Origin: UTCHB3 sp008363265
GTDB taxonomy: Bacteria; Bacteroidota; Ignavibacteria; Ignavibacteriales; Ignavibacteriaceae
Direction: 5' to 3'
Assembly (NCBI GenBank): GCA_045863055.1
Contig: BTUW01000008.1
Location: 62,001 to 126,000 of the forward strand
DNA length: 64,000 nt
Shown in pieces: positions 19,384 to 28,515 of the stretch. The first letter of the stretch is position 1. Every line of letters starts with the position of its first letter. The notes beneath the pieces were generated by a model. The model saw only the letters and a program-made list of their open reading frames with translations. It made no database searches and was not told the origin of the DNA. The translations under genes and the position numbers were made by a program.

Positions 19384-21819
19384 GTGACTTTCTTAACCGG
19401 TGCCCACCCCGGCACTTCGACAATCAGATCAACCCTTCTCGCCCTGCCGGTAATGGTTTTGGCCGTGGATCACAACGGCCTTTTCGTAGCCTGGAACAGT
19501 GAGTGTGAACGTGTCACCGGATATCATGCCCGGGAGATCATCGGTCATCCTGATCCATCATCCCTCCTCTATCCGGATAAATCGGAATTCAATCTCCTTC
19601 AGCGGTTCTGGCAGGAATCGAAGGGAACATATTATAGCCGTGTATGGGATATTACCTGCAAGGACGGTGCCAAAAGATCTATCAGCTGGTCGAATATTTC
19701 CAAGGAGTTCCCGGTCGATGACTGGTCGTCGTGGAGTATCGGGGTTGATGTTACCGAGTTAAAATATGCTTCTGAACAGCTAAATAAGAGTGAACAGAAG
19801 TTTAAAATGATCTCGGACTCGCTCGAAACTTCACTGGTGATAACAGACCATAATGACATGATCATCGAGGCAAACACCGCTTTCACCAAACTGACCGGAT
19901 TCAAAAAGAATGAGATACTTGGAAAAAATCTGGATTTTTTCAGGGTCAGAACTGTAAATGTCAATAATGCAACACTCCGGAAAAACACCGGCAATACTTT
20001 CCGTCGTTTCGAGCGTGGATATTATTTACACAAGGACGGTTCACGCGTTTCAGTCGAGGAGGTCACCACTTCCCTCCGTGATCCCGGAAACAGCTCGGGT
20101 GTAAATTTCAGCATCTTAAGCGAGATAACCGATGACAGCCGGTTGTACAATGAACTGATCGAGCACAGGGAGTACCTCCACAACGTCGCCAAAGTTTCTG
20201 AAGTGCTCTTGGTTGAGCAAAACTTCAGTGTTGCATTAAAGAAAGCCTTCGAGATAATTGGTTCTGATCCCGGAGTCGATTCGGTTTTCCTGTTTGAGCT
20301 GATCAAGGATGAACAGAACAAACAGCTGACAGCGAGAAAAGTTATAAGATGGAGCAAAACAGCAGCTGAGGAGGAGAAGTTCGACTCCCATATCGACGAA
20401 CTCTTCTTCGATCCGTCAGCAATTCACTGGGCAAATTCGCTGGGAAAAAGAATACCACTCAATATAACAGCGGATGAACTGCCCGAAAATGATCGTGAAA
20501 CTCTGAACAGAAAAGGGATATACGCGGTACTGTTGGTCCCTGTTCTCATCGGTGAAGAACTGTGGGGTTTCATTGGTTTCAGTAACAGAACAACGCCTGA
20601 AAAGTACACCGGATCCGTGATCGCGATGATGCAGTCAGTCGCTCTTTCCATCGGAGGTGCGTTGCAGCGTGAACTTACAAACCGCGAACTCCTTGCCACG
20701 AAGCAGAAAGCCGAGGAGATGAACAGGCTGAAGAACAACTTCCTCGCAAACATGTCACACGAACTCAGAACCCCCCTCATCGGAATCATAGGTTACGCAG
20801 AGATACTGCTGGAGGAAGTTCCCGAACCGGAAATGCGGGAAATGGCGGAAAGAATACTCTCGGCCGGACAGAGACTATCGGACTCACTGAGTCTCATCCT
20901 TGACATCTCGAGGATCGAGGCCAACAAGCTTACCCTGAATCTTGAGGATGTCAGGATCGGGGAGATAATTCAGGAGAGTGTCAGGTACAGCCGCAGGGAT
21001 GCCGAGCTAAAGGATCTAAACCTCACTCTGAATATTGGAGAGAACCTTCCCGTGATCAGATCCGACAGAAGAATGCTGATCCAGATCATCGATAACCTCC
21101 TTGGCAATGCGATCAAGTTCACACACTCGGGTGGGGTTTCTGTGAGTGCAAACCTCTTGACCGTACAGCAACGCTATTTCATCTGTGTCGAGGTGGAGGA
21201 TACCGGAATCGGTATCGCGTCAGACCTGCAGGAATATATCTTTAAGGAATTCAGACAGGCCTCCGAAGGATTGGACAGGGACTATGAGGGGCTTGGACTG
21301 GGGCTTACCATAATCAAGAAGTTCACCGAAAAACTTGGTGGCACTGTTGAACTTGAAAGCACTCAGGGTAAAGGCACTAAATTCACCATTTGCCTTCCTG
21401 TACAAAACCACAACCCTGTATCTGAAGAGGCTTCACAAAAGCCGGAAGTGAAAAAGATACTCATGGTTGATGATGATATGCTGGTGTATTCAGTCTCCAA
21501 GGTTTTCTTTAAGGATGTCGGCGAGCTGTTCTTCGCAACGAATGCGGAGCAGACCTATGAAATGCTTGATACCGTGAAGCCTGACCTTGTCATCCTCGAT
21601 ATCTACCTGAGAGATCAATATTCAGGCTATGACATCCTTCGCGAGATCCGCAGAAGGCCGGAGCTTGCTTCCGTGCCCATACTGGCTTTCACCGCGAGTA
21701 CCATGCCCGATATGGAAGAAAGTCTTATCAGCGAAGGCTTCGATGGATATATTCCAAAACCTGTCGTGCGCGCCTCCATGGTCTCCATTGTAAACGAATT
21801 CCTCCATAAAGAGGACTGA
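19384..21819 (+). CDS. Hybrid sensor histidine kinase (PAS-PAS-GAF-HisKA-HATPase-REC)
   Basis: The 811-residue protein starts at GTG 19384; no good ribosome-binding site is visible and no ATG fits better. It shares with the preceding kinase the first PAS domain (both have EIIGHPDPSS), GAF, HisKA (His459, SHELRTPLIG), HATPase (EDTGIGI, GLGLGLT) and receiver, but carries an extra PAS domain at about residues 140-260. Here the receiver is complete: MVDDDM for the acidic pair, Asp739 in VILDIYL, and KPV near the end. No transmembrane segment is visible. The two kinase genes are 186 bases apart, which suggests tandem duplication with loss or gain of one PAS. Confidence 0.9.
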   Translation: MTFLTGAHPGTSTIRSTLLALPVMVLAVDHNGLFVAWNSECERVTGYHAREIIGHPDPSSLLYPDKSEFNLLQRFWQESKGTYYSRVWDITCKDGAKRSISWSNISKEFPVDDWSSWSIGVDVTELKYASEQLNKSEQKFKMISDSLETSLVITDHNDMIIEANTAFTKLTGFKKNEILGKNLDFFRVRTVNVNNATLRKNTGNTFRRFERGYYLHKDGSRVSVEEVTTSLRDPGNSSGVNFSILSEITDDSRLYNELIEHREYLHNVAKVSEVLLVEQNFSVALKKAFEIIGSDPGVDSVFLFELIKDEQNKQLTARKVIRWSKTAAEEEKFDSHIDELFFDPSAIHWANSLGKRIPLNITADELPENDRETLNRKGIYAVLLVPVLIGEELWGFIGFSNRTTPEKYTGSVIAMMQSVALSIGGALQRELTNRELLATKQKAEEMNRLKNNFLANMSHELRTPLIGIIGYAEILLEEVPEPEMREMAERILSAGQRLSDSLSLILDISRIEANKLTLNLEDVRIGEIIQESVRYSRRDAELKDLNLTLNIGENLPVIRSDRRMLIQIIDNLLGNAIKFTHSGGVSVSANLLTVQQRYFICVEVEDTGIGIASDLQEYIFKEFRQASEGLDRDYEGLGLGLTIIKKFTEKLGGTVELESTQGKGTKFTICLPVQNHNPVSEEASQKPEVKKILMVDDDMLVYSVSKVFFKDVGELFFATNAEQTYEMLDTVKPDLVILDIYLRDQYSGYDILREIRRRPELASVPILAFTASTMPDMEESLISEGFDGYIPKPVVRASMVSIVNEFLHKED

Positions 21820-21900
21820 CGCTCTCCTCAGCCGGTCCACAAATTCATAACTTCCTCAGGCCGGATACGCCCTGTGTAATTCCCCATTTAAATTTTACCT

Positions 21901-21939
21901 AATTTATTAAGCTTATTTCGTATATTTGCTTAATAAATT
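21901..21939. promoter_or_regulatory. Perfect 12-bp inverted repeat upstream of the ammonium transporter gene
   Basis: AATTTATTAAGC at 21901-21912 is repeated as GCTTAATAAATT at 21928-21939 with a 15-base spacer. The spacer side contains TATATTTG (21921-21928), which fits the TAnnTTTG -7 consensus described for Bacteroidota sigma factors. The element lies 86 bases before the amt start and 82 bases after the kinase stop. It could be an operator around the promoter or a weak AT-rich terminator; there is no T-tract directly after it, which favours a regulatory site. Confidence 0.4.
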
Positions 21940-22024
21940 TAGCTATTTATCTCTTACTCCCTGTTTATTTAATAGTTTTAACCGTTTTTTATTAATTTTA
22001 ATCCAACAATAATCAAGGCATCTC

Positions 22025-23344
22025 ATGAAAAGATTTGGTCTTTTTGCACTTCTTGCTCTCCTTTTGGTATCCGTGATGGGTCTGTTCACCAATGGCTCAC
22101 ATTCAACCTCAGGACAAATGTCTCTCGATTCCGGCGACACCGCCTGGATTCTGACAGCAACCGGATTGGTACTTTTGATGACACCCGGCCTGGCATATTT
22201 CTATGGAGGAATGGTCAGCCGTAAGAATGTGATCTCCACAATGTTCCAAAGTTTCATCGCCATGGGAGTCATTTCCATACTCTGGGTTGTGACCGGATTC
22301 AGCCTCGCGTTCGGGGAGAGTTTCCACGGTATAATCGGCAATCCCATGACATTTTTCATGTTCAGGGAGGTTGGCCTGAATCCAAACCCGGCATTTGCGC
22401 CCACAATTCCGTTTCTTCTTTTCGCGATGTTTCAGCTGAAGTTTGCGATCATTACACCCGCGCTCATTACCGGTTCATTTGCCGAGAGGGTCAGTTTCAA
22501 AGCATATTTACTTTTCATGGTCCTATTTTCCATTTTTATCTACGCACCCCTTGCTCACATGACATGGCATCCTGACGGAATATTGAGACAAATGGGAGTT
22601 CTCGATTTTGCCGGGGGTACCGTGGTTCACATGTCAGCGGGGTACGCGGCGCTGGCAGGTGCGCTGATACTCGGCAGAAGAAAAGTGCATATCGAGAATC
22701 AGAAGCATCAACCGGCAAACATTCCTTATGTTTTACTGGGGACAGGACTGATCTGGTTCGGATGGTTCGGATTTAACGCGGGATCTGCCCTTTCGGCTTC
22801 TGGGCAGGCTGTACTTGCTTTCGCAACCACCAATACTGCATCGGCTGCGGCAGCGCTTGCATGGATTTTTTATGATGTGATGGTGGGTAGAAAACCCTCC
22901 GCACTCGGAGCCTGCATCGGGGCAGTTGTGGGCCTTGTCGCGATAACTCCTGCTGCGGGTTTTGTAACGATAGGTCAAAGCCTTTTTATCGGCACGGTAG
23001 CGAGTCTGATAAGCAACTTCGCAGTTTCTCTCAAATCAAAGACCACACTTGACGACACACTCGATGTTTTCCCCTGCCACGGGCTTGGAGGAATCACGGG
23101 AATGATCGCCACGGCAATTTTTGCCAAAGAAGTAGGGCTCATTTATGGGGAAACCACCACATTCTTTAATCACCTGATAGCGTTGGCAATTGTAACTGTC
23201 TTCGCGTTTACAGGTTCCGCCGCACTTTACTATATCACAAACCTGCTTACTCCGTTACGGGTACAACCTGAAATGGAAGAATCGGGTCTTGATCTTTCAC
23301 AGCACGGTGAATCGACGATGGAACCCGGGACCGAATGGTCCTAA
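22025..23344 (+). CDS. amt: Ammonium transporter
   Basis: The 439-residue protein has a signal-like first helix and then eleven hydrophobic helices, as in Amt/MEP/Rh channels. Diagnostic stretches include GLAYFYGGMVSRKNV, the pore region DFAGGTVVHMSAGYAALAGA with the first conserved His, GTGLIWFGWFGFNAGSA, and DVFPCHGLGGITGMIATA with the second conserved His. It conducts ammonia across the inner membrane. A glnK gene usually sits beside amt, but none is seen here. The stop overlaps the convergent acs stop by three bases. Regulation may act through the inverted repeat at 21901-21939. Confidence 0.95.
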   Translation: MKRFGLFALLALLLVSVMGLFTNGSHSTSGQMSLDSGDTAWILTATGLVLLMTPGLAYFYGGMVSRKNVISTMFQSFIAMGVISILWVVTGFSLAFGESFHGIIGNPMTFFMFREVGLNPNPAFAPTIPFLLFAMFQLKFAIITPALITGSFAERVSFKAYLLFMVLFSIFIYAPLAHMTWHPDGILRQMGVLDFAGGTVVHMSAGYAALAGALILGRRKVHIENQKHQPANIPYVLLGTGLIWFGWFGFNAGSALSASGQAVLAFATTNTASAAAALAWIFYDVMVGRKPSALGACIGAVVGLVAITPAAGFVTIGQSLFIGTVASLISNFAVSLKSKTTLDDTLDVFPCHGLGGITGMIATAIFAKEVGLIYGETTTFFNHLIALAIVTVFAFTGSAALYYITNLLTPLRVQPEMEESGLDLSQHGESTMEPGTEWS

Positions 23345-25314
23345 AGTTCTTCTTCCAGCTCGCGTAATGCTTCAATGGCGGAGATATCTTCTATGGATGA
23401 GAGATCCCCGAGAGCCACTCCGCCTGATGCTATCTCACGAAGCAGCCTCCTGACGATCTTGCCGTTCCTCGTTTTCGGGAGGGCTTCTGTAAATCTGATC
23501 TCGTCAGGTCTGGCAATATGCCCTATCTCAACCATCACATGGTTGCGCATTTCCTCTTTCAGAAGCAGTGAGGGAGAGGCATTCTCCTTCAGTGTAACGA
23601 ACGCCACGATCGAATTCCCTTTGAGGTCATCAGGCCTTCCCACAACTGCCACTTCAGCAACATCCTTGTGGGTATGGAGAGCATTCTCAATCTCGAGTGT
23701 GCTCAACCTGTGCCCTGAGACGGTTACCACATCATCAACGCGGCCAAGAATCCAGAAATAGCCATCCTTGTCTTTATGAGCACCGTCACCGGTGAAGTAG
23801 TCACCGCCAAAACCCGCCCAATAATCTTCCTTGTAGCGCTTCTTGTTGCCATAGATCATTCTTGCAATGGAAGGCCATGAATCCTTCAACACCAGGAATC
23901 CGTTTTCTCCAGGTTTAACAGGCTTTCCGGCTTTATCGACCACGTCAGCAAGTATTCCGGGAAGCGGAAGTGTTGCCGATCCCGGCTTCAAAGGTGTAAC
24001 ACCCGGAATCGGGGCTATCATGAATGAACCTGTCTCGGTCTGCCACCATCCGTCGATTATCGGACACCGCTCTTTGCCAACCGTCTTGTAGAACCAGAAC
24101 CATACTTTTGGATTTACCGGTTCACCACCAAGCGCGAGAACCCTCAGACTCGAGAGCTTGTGCTTCATCACCCAGCTGTCTCCGAGCCGCATCAGGTTTT
24201 TTACATGCGTGGGGGCGGTAAAAAAGATCGAGACCTTATGACGGTCAATGATCTTCCAGAACCTGTCAGGCTCCGGTGTTGTTGCTGCTCCTTCGTACAT
24301 CAGAAATGTGGCACCGTTAAGCAAGGGGGCATACAATCCGTATGTGTGACCGGTTGAGAAACCAAGATCTGTGGTACACCAGTAGATGTCTGTCTGTTGA
24401 ATATCGAATATCAGCTTAAATGAATAGTAAGCCGCGGTCATGTAGCCGGCGGTTGTATGCAGTATACCTTTGGCTTTACCGGTGGTGCCGCTTGTGAAAA
24501 GAATGAACAGTGGATGCTCGGAGTCAAGATGTACCGCCGGGCAATCATCAGAAGCGGATGCCATCAGATCGTGCCACCAGAAATCCCTTCCGTTTATCAT
24601 CTTGGCACTCGACTCGTGAAGCCTTCTGTAAACGATAACGGTTGAAACCTCGGGGCAACTCTCCAGTGCCGAGTCGACTGCAGGTTTTAGGTAAATATTG
24701 CTCCCCCGCCTCACGGCCAGATCGCTGGTGATAACCACTTTTGCTTTTAGTTCCTGTATCCTGTCTTTCAAAGCTTCTGCTGAGAATCCGGCAAAAACGG
24801 CAGAATGGATGGCGCCGATCCTGGCGCAGGCAAGAAAAGCCACTGCCATCTCAGGAACCATGCCCATATAAATGATCACACGGTCACCCTTCTGTACACC
24901 TTTTGAGCGGAGAACATTGGCAAACTTTGAAACTTCCGAGTGGAGTTGCAGGTAGGTCATCGTCCTGCTTTCGCCCGGCTCACCTTCCCATATGATCGCA
25001 GCTTTGTTCCTGGTGTTACCTTCCAGGTGGCGGTCGATGCAATTGTAACTGATGTTTGTCTTCGCACCCACGAACCACTTTGACTCATAGGACGAACCTT
25101 CGCGGATGTGAGTCCAGTATTTGAACCACTGGAGTTCATCGGCAACACTTCCCCAGAATGCTTCCGGATTAAGCACCGACTCCTTATAAAGTTTTTTGTA
25201 TTCATCGAGTGTTTTTACAACGGCACGCTCACTGAATTCCTTCATTGGGAGATAAATCTTTTTGAGCGATGAGTTCATCTTTGTGATTCTTGCTTTTACT
25301 TTTTTGTCGTTCAT
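23341..25314 (-). CDS. acs: Acetyl-CoA synthetase (AMP-forming)
   Basis: The 657-residue protein is a full-length ANL-family synthetase. An N-terminal cap (PEAFWGSVADELQWFKYW) precedes the AMP-binding domain. The P-loop LFTSGTTGKAKGILHT, DIYWCTTDLGFSTGHTY and the DGWWQTETG motif are present; its Trp restricts the acyl pocket to acetate-size substrates. The C-terminal lid has DYFTGDGAHKDKDGYFWILG and the catalytic lysine in PKTRNGKIVRR, a known acetylation site in relatives. It activates acetate to acetyl-CoA. A propionyl- or acetoacetyl-CoA synthetase is the alternative, but the WWQTETG and length fit Acs best. Confidence 0.88.
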   Translation of the reverse strand: MNDKKVKARITKMNSSLKKIYLPMKEFSERAVVKTLDEYKKLYKESVLNPEAFWGSVADELQWFKYWTHIREGSSYESKWFVGAKTNISYNCIDRHLEGNTRNKAAIIWEGEPGESRTMTYLQLHSEVSKFANVLRSKGVQKGDRVIIYMGMVPEMAVAFLACARIGAIHSAVFAGFSAEALKDRIQELKAKVVITSDLAVRRGSNIYLKPAVDSALESCPEVSTVIVYRRLHESSAKMINGRDFWWHDLMASASDDCPAVHLDSEHPLFILFTSGTTGKAKGILHTTAGYMTAAYYSFKLIFDIQQTDIYWCTTDLGFSTGHTYGLYAPLLNGATFLMYEGAATTPEPDRFWKIIDRHKVSIFFTAPTHVKNLMRLGDSWVMKHKLSSLRVLALGGEPVNPKVWFWFYKTVGKERCPIIDGWWQTETGSFMIAPIPGVTPLKPGSATLPLPGILADVVDKAGKPVKPGENGFLVLKDSWPSIARMIYGNKKRYKEDYWAGFGGDYFTGDGAHKDKDGYFWILGRVDDVVTVSGHRLSTLEIENALHTHKDVAEVAVVGRPDDLKGNSIVAFVTLKENASPSLLLKEEMRNHVMVEIGHIARPDEIRFTEALPKTRNGKIVRRLLREIASGGVALGDLSSIEDISAIEALRELEEEL

Positions 25315-25349
25315 TTCTCTTTGAAATTTGTTTCAGTTGAACCCGGGAT

Positions 25350-26111
25350 CTATTTCCCGAAAAAATATCTTAAAGGTCGCTCAAGCCGGTTGGCCCAGGC
25401 CCATTCGTTGTGACCGGCACCCCGGTCGAAATAATAGTCGAGGTCATCCCCAAGGGTATATCCCTTTGAAGTAAGGAGGCAGAACATCTTCTGCGCGTCT
25501 TTTTTCCCGTCTTCCCCACTGTCGATATAGATCTTCACATTTTTTCTTTCCCCGTTATAACCGAGGATCTTGAAGATGGCATCGTCACCATAGTAGAAAG
25601 AGGAGGAAAGACATCCGGCTTTACCGAAAATGTGGGGGTATTTCCACACCATCCTGAGAGAGCACAGCCCCCCCATCGATGAGCCCATTATTGCGGTGGC
25701 TTCCCTGTCGGCAAGGGTTCTGAAGTTGCTGTCGATGAAATGCTTTAACTCTTCGACAATGAACTTAAGGTAAAAGTTGCCTCTTTCTGATTCGCTGTAC
25801 TCATCGAGTCTGTCGTGAGTGTTATATATACCGACAACGATGACCTCCTCGAGAGAGTTGGCTTTAATCAGCCGGGTGACCGTCTCATCCACGCGCCAGT
25901 CCTGACCCGCGAATGAAGTGGTGGGGTCCATAAGGTTTTGCCCGTCGTGCATGTACAGCACCGGGAAGTACCTGCTCCGGTCCTTTTTATACGATGGTGG
26001 CAGCCATACAAGCAGATCCCTCTCGGCGATCGGATAGCGGCTGCGGAATTTTCTGTAATACACAACGGAACCAACTATCTCGTTCTTTCCGTTGTTTCTT
26101 TTATTGGCCAA
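25350..26111 (-). CDS. Esterase of the enterochelin esterase/esterase D type
   Basis: The 253-residue alpha/beta hydrolase has the nucleophile elbow MGSSMGGLCS, an acid residue in KIYIDSGEDG and the catalytic His in GAGHNEWAW. The opening region (LVWLPPSYKKDRSRYFPVLYMHDGQN) is characteristic of the putative esterase family that includes Fes and antigen 85 relatives. No signal peptide is evident (MANKRNNGKNEIVG), so it seems cytoplasmic. It lies 36 bases upstream of acs on the same strand and may be cotranscribed. The true substrate is unknown; carbohydrate acyl esters or siderophore esters are possible. Confidence 0.75.
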   Translation of the reverse strand: MANKRNNGKNEIVGSVVYYRKFRSRYPIAERDLLVWLPPSYKKDRSRYFPVLYMHDGQNLMDPTTSFAGQDWRVDETVTRLIKANSLEEVIVVGIYNTHDRLDEYSESERGNFYLKFIVEELKHFIDSNFRTLADREATAIMGSSMGGLCSLRMVWKYPHIFGKAGCLSSSFYYGDDAIFKILGYNGERKNVKIYIDSGEDGKKDAQKMFCLLTSKGYTLGDDLDYYFDRGAGHNEWAWANRLERPLRYFFGK

Positions 26112-26274
26112 TACGTGTATTTTTGGTTGTTTAGGTATCTTTGGAAATAAAACTTGCTGAAATACAAGTTAAGAACCTTTCCAATTAAAAAAAAGAGATT
26201 TTTACCATTTTTGGCGATCTGCCATCAAAATTAACTCAATTAGTTTAGCGAAGCAAACATTCCGGAACAAGTAA

Positions 26275-27030
26275 ATGAGCAAGAACGGCATTCTTTGGAT
26301 TTCTGCCACAGTTATAGTAATAGTTTTTTATCTAGGCAGGCCCCTGCTGAGGGGTGACCAGCCCGTCTCAGGCACGATCGGGATAGAGGGGAAAAAGATC
26401 ACTTACCTCTTTCCTGTCGAATGGGAAACAGGTGAAGACATCAGTTTTATGATCAGAAACGACAACCCCAAAGTAACGGGGTATTACAAGTGGAAAAGCA
26501 GTGCAGGTAAAAAAGGACAGGCGGAACTCAAAAAAAAGGAGAAGGAACTCAGCGGAAAGATACCCGCTCCACCTCCCGGGTCGGATGTGAAATGGTCGGT
26601 CGTCCTTCGTTTCGGAGAAAAGGAAACCACTGTTCCCTACAGCACGGAAGTCACAACCCGCGTAACGGGGAAGGTCAGCATTATCATTAAGGTGCTTTAC
26701 CCGCTCATCCTGTTCATCGGGGCACTTTTTGCCGTTCGCGGTGGGTTGGAATTCTTTAACCCGCAGGCAAAACCCAGACTTTATACGATATTCACAACCA
26801 TCTTCTTCATCTGTCTCGGATTCTTCGTAATACCTGTAAAGAATTTTATGCTTTCTGCACCTCCACCGGGTGTATTACCCGCGGCGGGTGACATGTTCAA
26901 TTTTGAAAGTATGTTTTATCCGGGATTGTGGATCGTTGTGAGCATTCTGGTGTTTTTCAGGGTGAAGCCGGGATTAATGCTGCTTACGGGGGGAATTCTT
27001 ACTCTGCTTTATATGATCATTCCGGGGTGA
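26275..27030 (+). CDS. Membrane protein of unknown function
   Basis: The 251-residue protein begins with a membrane helix (residues 5-25, ILWISATVIVIVFYLGRPLL), followed by about 110 residues with beta-rich, Lys-rich character and a PPPG turn, then three helices: LYPLILFIGALFAVRGG, a second around TIFFICLGFFVIPV, and a C-terminal pair ending LTLLYMIIPG. The topology suggests an extracytoplasmic Ig-like domain held by helices on both sides. I recognise no family. The gene stands alone, divergent from the esterase and convergent with the SpoIID-like gene. Confidence 0.6.
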   Translation: MSKNGILWISATVIVIVFYLGRPLLRGDQPVSGTIGIEGKKITYLFPVEWETGEDISFMIRNDNPKVTGYYKWKSSAGKKGQAELKKKEKELSGKIPAPPPGSDVKWSVVLRFGEKETTVPYSTEVTTRVTGKVSIIIKVLYPLILFIGALFAVRGGLEFFNPQAKPRLYTIFTTIFFICLGFFVIPVKNFMLSAPPPGVLPAAGDMFNFESMFYPGLWIVVSILVFFRVKPGLMLLTGGILTLLYMIIPG

Positions 27031-27053
27031 TCCCTCACCCCGGACGACCGGGA

Positions 27054-28394
27054 TCAATATATTTTTACAAGATCAATTCCTCTGTAGTAGTGGAGTAGTA
27101 TCTCATCAAATGAGAAACCTTTCTCAGCCATCACAGCTGCACCGATCTGACAGAGACCCACTCCGTGACCCCATCCCGCTCCACGCAGGAGGAATTTCCC
27201 CGGGACACCATCAACTACATCAAGTGTTTCCACGATGAATGCCGATGAGTAGAGATGCGAATCGGAAAGTGCCCTTCTGATCTCAAGTTCCTTGCCGATC
27301 GTGATGCTCTTCCTGCTTCCTTCGATCTTCAGACTATAAATACGGCCTGACTCGCCTCTGTGCAGGGGTATCATCCTGAGGACAACACCGAGGTCGATCC
27401 CCATTTTATTCTTCAGCAGTTCCTGAATTTTTGCCTGGGTGAGCTCGGTCTGCCAGCGGTAGAAGTCGATGGTCTCCTGGTCATAGTGGAGCAATACTTG
27501 CGAGAGAATCGCCTTGTCATCGGTGTTACAGTATGCTTCGGGATTCCCACTGATCCACTTTACAGAGTTCTGCTCCTTCGTGAGATCGGTATCGAAATCC
27601 TCAGGCTCGAACTTGTAGTCGATCACCCTGCTCAGGTAGGGTACTTTCTTCCCTTCCCAAACATTCTCGAAAGCTTCGGAGATACCTCCGCAGGCTTTGG
27701 AGAATCTGGCATCACATATCTCCTGCCCGAATTTCATCACGAGGCCGGAAGTTTCTTCAACCGCTTTGCGGGCTGAATCGGTGAATATCTTTGTTATTCC
27801 CTGATAACGCTGACAGTGATCATCTGCACAGACGTCAAAGTCTTCATGATCTTCCCTGTCATACCAGCGAAGTACTTCCTCATCGCTGACGATCATCCCC
27901 TTCTCCGCGGCGGTTAGATTTCCTTTCGATTTCGACTGTTCGATCTGCGAAAGAAGCCAGCTTCTCGAAATCACCGCGTGTGCTTTGAGCAATGCCATGC
28001 TGCTCTTCGCACTCATCTCTGATGAGATCACACTCTTCAGGTATTCTTCAATGTTTATTATGTTGATGGCGGTAACTTTGTCGCCTTTTCTGAGGAGTTT
28101 CAGTGAACCTTTAAAGTTCTCCTTCTCTTTTCTCTCCCAGTGGAACTGAACACCGATCACCACATCCTTTATCATGAAATGTTCGGTCTCCGGGGAGTTG
28201 GGTGTAAAAACGAGACTGTTTTCATCAACCAGTTTTTTACCCGATCCCTCTACCACGAGTTTGCCGTGTTTTACACTGGCCTGAAAGATGCCACTGAAAA
28301 AATCTTCCTGATTGTTGGTGTAATAGTCACCATAACAAGTGAAATTTATCACCGTGTCCGTCAGAATTCCAACACTTATCAGGGGTTCGTCCAT
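27054..28394 (-). CDS. SpoIID/LytB domain protein
   Basis: The 446-residue protein matches the SpoIID family. INIEEYLKSVISSEM includes the catalytic Glu, LLKAHAVISRSWLLS follows, DARFSKACGGISEAF contains the conserved Cys-Gly-Gly, and the C-terminus has RGAGWGHGVGLCQIGAAVMA. SpoIID enzymes are lytic transglycosylases that cut peptidoglycan strands lacking stem peptides. The segment between about residues 150 and 190 carries an insert with CADDHCQRYQG. Oddly there is no signal peptide: the frame starts MDEPLISVGILTD, and no upstream extension with a hydrophobic helix is visible. It could be exported otherwise or act on cytoplasmic or released muropeptides. Confidence 0.82.
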   Translation of the reverse strand: MDEPLISVGILTDTVINFTCYGDYYTNNQEDFFSGIFQASVKHGKLVVEGSGKKLVDENSLVFTPNSPETEHFMIKDVVIGVQFHWERKEKENFKGSLKLLRKGDKVTAINIINIEEYLKSVISSEMSAKSSMALLKAHAVISRSWLLSQIEQSKSKGNLTAAEKGMIVSDEEVLRWYDREDHEDFDVCADDHCQRYQGITKIFTDSARKAVEETSGLVMKFGQEICDARFSKACGGISEAFENVWEGKKVPYLSRVIDYKFEPEDFDTDLTKEQNSVKWISGNPEAYCNTDDKAILSQVLLHYDQETIDFYRWQTELTQAKIQELLKNKMGIDLGVVLRMIPLHRGESGRIYSLKIEGSRKSITIGKELEIRRALSDSHLYSSAFIVETLDVVDGVPGKFLLRGAGWGHGVGLCQIGAAVMAEKGFSFDEILLHYYRGIDLVKIY

Positions 28395-28515
28395 TGCTGT
28401 TCCTTAAGATTAAAACGAAATTCAGAATTTGAATATACAAAACCTACCCAAAATTTTAATATTCAGGTAAGATTATCTTTCTTATTTTTGCAGATATCAA
28501 TCAAAAAGTGTTCGC

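Noticed and set aside
17116..21819. The two adjacent kinases as one gene broken by a frameshift
   Set aside because: Each has a complete PAS-to-receiver order and its own start; they are duplicates, not halves.
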